From the NCBI GenBank assembly GCA_009928265.1, contig RFPR01000108.1, positions 1 to 7,170 of the forward strand: a stretch of 7,170 bases of DNA. Reading direction: 5' to 3'. The number at the start of each line of letters is the position of its first letter. The stretch's first letter is position 1. Under the pieces are notes generated by a model, which ran no database searches, was not told the DNA's origin, and was given only the letters and a program-made list of their open reading frames with translations. The position numbers and the translations under genes were made by a program. This document shows positions 5,944 through 7,170 of this stretch, piece by piece. The stretch comes from Pseudomonadota bacterium. Its GTDB lineage: Bacteria > Verrucomicrobiota > Verrucomicrobiia > Chthoniobacterales > UBA6821.

Positions 5944-6116
5944 AGCCCGCCCTCTCCCCGGATCCGGTCGATTAGTTCGTTCTCCCTGCGCTCGGCCGCC
6001 ATCAGCGCTGCCCGGGTTTCCCGCAGCTCACGCTCCAGGCGCTGCACTCGGTCCACCAGCTGCCGGCTCAGCGGCTCGCTGGGTAGGACCAGATAAGGCG
6101 CAGGCACCTCGCTCAT
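5940..6116 (-). CDS. Small coiled-coil protein, 58 aa
   Basis: A short ORF beginning MSEVPAPYLVLPSEPLSRQL. From about residue 19 onward it is a charged heptad-like helix (LVDRVQRLERELRETRAALM onward to ELIDRI) typical of a coiled coil. The ATG at 6116 overlaps the nuclease stop as ATGA and has a good GGAGG at 6125-6129, eight bases upstream. The TGA overlaps the HTH GTG. Dimerisation or partner binding is likely; the function is unknown. Confidence 0.68.
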   Translation of the reverse strand: MSEVPAPYLVLPSEPLSRQLVDRVQRLERELRETRAALMAAERRENELIDRIRGEGGL

Positions 6117-6607
6117 GCCGCCACCCTCCGCGGGTCATAGTTCTTTTCAGCCCGCCACACCTGGGCGATCGCCAGAAAGGTCTCGTACGCTTTTTCCACC
6201 TCCTCCACCGTCCACAATTTCTCGGCAATGCTGCCCGTGGCCGGGTCGATGTAGACATTGCGGGCACGCACCGGCCTGCCGAAATGCGCGTAGGCGTACG
6301 CTGCCAGCTGGTACAGGTCTGTGCTGTAGCTGTCCACCCGGTGCGGATCGCCCACCGTGGCCACGCCCGGGTTTCCCTCGCAAGGCGTGCCAATCTTCTT
6401 AAACTTGCGGGTCTTAAAATCCACCACTTCCACCTCGCTCTCCGTCTCGTCGCCGATCACCGCAATCAAATCCACCCGTCCGGCAAACGCCTCGTCCGGC
6501 TCCACCAACACGGATTCCACCGCAATGACCTCCGCGATGCTCTTGCACCAAAACTGCGCCGCCTCCCAGTGCTTCTCGTAGCCCGGCTTAATTTCCGTAT
6601 CGTTCAT
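6113..6607 (-). CDS. PD-(D/E)XK nuclease, catalytic half (RecB/Cas4-like exonuclease)
   Basis: A 164-residue protein carrying the catalytic core of a RecB-like exonuclease. E31 lies in AVESVLVEP, D46 in FAGRVDLIAVI, the D63-F-K65 catalytic pair in VVDFKTRKF, and the QLAAY motif at Q100-Y104. This order is that of phage RecB-family exonucleases, which resect DNA ends for recombination or replication. The N-terminal portion normally found in the same chain is instead encoded by the adjacent upstream ORF. The ATG at 6607 overlaps that ORF's stop as ATGA and has a clear GGAGG at 6615-6619, seven bases upstream, so it has its own translation start. The product probably works together with the upstream product. 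Nuclease family assignment is strong; the exact substrate is not visible. Confidence 0.87.
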   Translation of the reverse strand: MNDTEIKPGYEKHWEAAQFWCKSIAEVIAVESVLVEPDEAFAGRVDLIAVIGDETESEVEVVDFKTRKFKKIGTPCEGNPGVATVGDPHRVDSYSTDLYQLAAYAYAHFGRPVRARNVYIDPATGSIAEKLWTVEEVEKAYETFLAIAQVWRAEKNYDPRRVAA

Positions 6608-6960
6608 GGTCTGCCCTCCAGCTGCTTCTGCCGCTCGCGGATCGCTTTCTCAAAGAGCGCGTGGACATAGGTCCCGCGGTCCGCGGCCGCCTGCAGTTCA
6701 GTTTTGCTTGAGGCCACCACCCGTTTGGCAAACTCCGGATCCTGCTCCCCGTCCTGCCGCGGCAGCGTTAGGGATTGCAGGATGGCCGTCTCCTGTTTCC
6801 AGGCGTCCAGCCCCGGCTTGGCCAGCACGCCCAGGATGTTCGTCACGCTGGGCAACGCCTGTGCCTTGCGCGCCTCGCGCAACGTTCCGTGCACCGGCTC
6901 GCCCGCCAACGTGTAGTAGTGGCTGTTTTCCTGCGCCACCGTGGCAATGATCTGTGCCAC
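6604..6960 (-). CDS. N-terminal half of a RecB-like phage exonuclease, separate ORF
   Basis: A 118-residue protein matching the front part of phage PD-(D/E)XK exonucleases. LPSVTNILGVLAKPGLDAW (36-54) and the ADRGTYVHALFE stretch (93-104) are seen, with H100 as the conserved histidine of the RGTxxH motif. In the related single-chain enzymes these precede the catalytic D...DxK motif by some tens of residues. Here the ORF stops and the catalytic half begins at once, overlapping by 4 bases. The start is GTG at 6960 with GGAAGG about nine bases upstream. On its own it lacks the catalytic acidic residues, so it is likely a subunit that completes the enzyme made from the next gene. Confidence 0.8.
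   Translation of the reverse strand: MAQIIATVAQENSHYYTLAGEPVHGTLREARKAQALPSVTNILGVLAKPGLDAWKQETAILQSLTLPRQDGEQDPEFAKRVVASSKTELQAAADRGTYVHALFEKAIRERQKQLEGRP
6615..6619 (-). promoter_or_regulatory. Shine-Dalgarno GGAGG for the catalytic nuclease half
   Basis: A perfect GGAGG on the minus strand sits seven bases before the ATG at 6607, inside the end of the upstream ORF. It argues that the split of the nuclease into two ORFs is translated as such and is not a sequencing frameshift. Confidence 0.75.
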
Positions 6961-6964
6961 GGCC

Positions 6965-7057
6965 TTACGCCTTCCAGCTGCGGATCACCGGCACCGCCAT
7001 CACAAACGTGAAAACGGCAAAGACCGGGATTGCGATTCTTAATAGGATTTCAGTCAT
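6965..7057 (-). CDS. Membrane micropeptide, 30 aa
   Basis: A very short ORF beginning MTEILLRIAIPVF and ending RSWKA, almost entirely one hydrophobic segment (about residues 4-25) with a basic end, so it would form a single membrane helix. The ATG at 7057 has AAAGGA about four to five bases upstream, and the TAA lies four bases before the GTG of the nuclease N-terminal gene. The gap between the SSB-like gene end and the nuclease is otherwise unexplained. No family is recognised; the evidence is the ribosome binding site, the position and the hydrophobic pattern. Confidence 0.5.
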   Translation of the reverse strand: MTEILLRIAIPVFAVFTFVMAVPVIRSWKA

Positions 7058-7073
7058 GTTTTCCTTTCCGGAA

Positions 7074-7104
7074 GCCGGCGCCAGTTGGGGGAACTGACGC
7101 CGGC
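7074..7104 (-). promoter_or_regulatory. RNA hairpin upstream of the membrane micropeptide
   Basis: A 13-base-pair stem (7074-7086 with 7092-7104) with a 5-base C loop on the minus strand. The one position that would be an A/C mismatch on the plus strand (7081 with 7097) is a G-U wobble on the minus-strand RNA, which fits a function in that transcript. No U-run follows, so it is not a classic intrinsic terminator. It lies after the stop at 7140 and ends 16 bases before the next ATG, so it could stabilise the upstream mRNA end, attenuate transcription, or modulate the next start. Confidence 0.6.
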
Positions 7105-7139
7105 CCCCTTGGGTTTCTTCTCGTGGTTTCTGCCAATCC

Positions 7140-7170
7140 TCAGAAGGGCACGTTGTTGCCGTCGCCGTCC
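7140..7170 (-). CDS. C-terminal end of a gene, SSB-like acidic tip (partial)
   Basis: Only nine codons plus TGA lie in the window, reading DGDGNNVPF. A short acidic, Gly/Asn-rich tail ending in a hydrophobic Pro-Phe is like the DDIPF tip of single-stranded-DNA-binding proteins, which docks replication and repair partners. Some other phage DNA-metabolism proteins end similarly. A position just before a RecB-like nuclease and a primase-helicase fits. With so few residues this is a suggestion only. Confidence 0.4.
   Translation of the reverse strand, partial: DGDGNNVPF

Noticed and set aside
6604..6607. Sequencing frameshift breaking the nuclease
   Set aside because: The junction is a clean ATGA with GGAGG seven bases before it, as at other coupled genes here; an error remains possible but is less likely.
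5903..6670. Long plus-strand open frame of 255 codons
   Set aside because: It is antisense to the nuclease, coiled-coil and HTH genes, whose motifs and ribosome binding sites are clear on the other strand.
1..7170. CRISPR array, tRNA, integrase, attachment site or insertion sequence
   Set aside because: No regularly spaced direct repeats with spacers, no cloverleaf-like segment, and no transposase or integrase motif was seen; the only repeat cluster is the short element at 2472-2587.

Overview
The window is one strand of a tailed double-stranded DNA bacteriophage genome or prophage. Every gene I can support is on the minus strand, so transcription runs from high to low coordinates. The diagnostic genes are a GpA-type large terminase, a probable small terminase with an N-terminal helix-turn-helix (HTH), a primase-helicase fusion, RecB-like nuclease genes and an HNH nuclease. 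The DNA is fairly GC-rich by eye, with AT-richer patches at about 4790-5115 and 5255-5510. No bacterial housekeeping gene, tRNA, integrase or structural gene is present, so the host cannot be named.

Layout in transcription order. At 7170-7140 is the extreme C-terminus of a protein ending in VPF, similar to the tip of single-stranded-DNA-binding proteins. It is followed by a strong RNA hairpin and a 30-residue membrane peptide (7057-6965). A tight cluster runs from 6960 to 2587: the two halves of a RecB-like PD-(D/E)XK nuclease in separate ORFs, a short coiled-coil protein, a small HTH protein, a two-helix membrane protein, an 82-residue orphan, a 43-residue ORF, an HNH nuclease, a 71-residue protein and the primase-helicase. 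This looks like an early, DNA-metabolism operon. Eight of its nine start/stop junctions are 4-base NTGA overlaps, and many starts are GTG. Several of these genes therefore start inside the longest open frame.

A 123-base gap (2464-2586) separates this operon from the next genes. It holds five copies of an 11-base element, ACC(T/A)TCAAGAT, in both orientations. The copies could be protein-binding sites, or could fold as RNA and mask the ribosome binding site of the next gene. That gene is a sigma-region-4-like HTH protein (2463-1987), sited where phages often encode the regulator that switches on packaging and structural genes. It is followed by an unrecognised 153-residue protein, an AT-rich 85-base spacer, the probable small terminase and the large terminase, which is cut by the window start.

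Inferred working: the SSB-like, nuclease and primase-helicase products handle replication and recombination. The HTH protein at 2463-1987 may then drive expression into the terminase and the structural genes expected beyond position 1. The most notable points are the repeat/hairpin region before the HTH gene, the split nuclease with its own ribosome binding site, and the run of coupled small genes.
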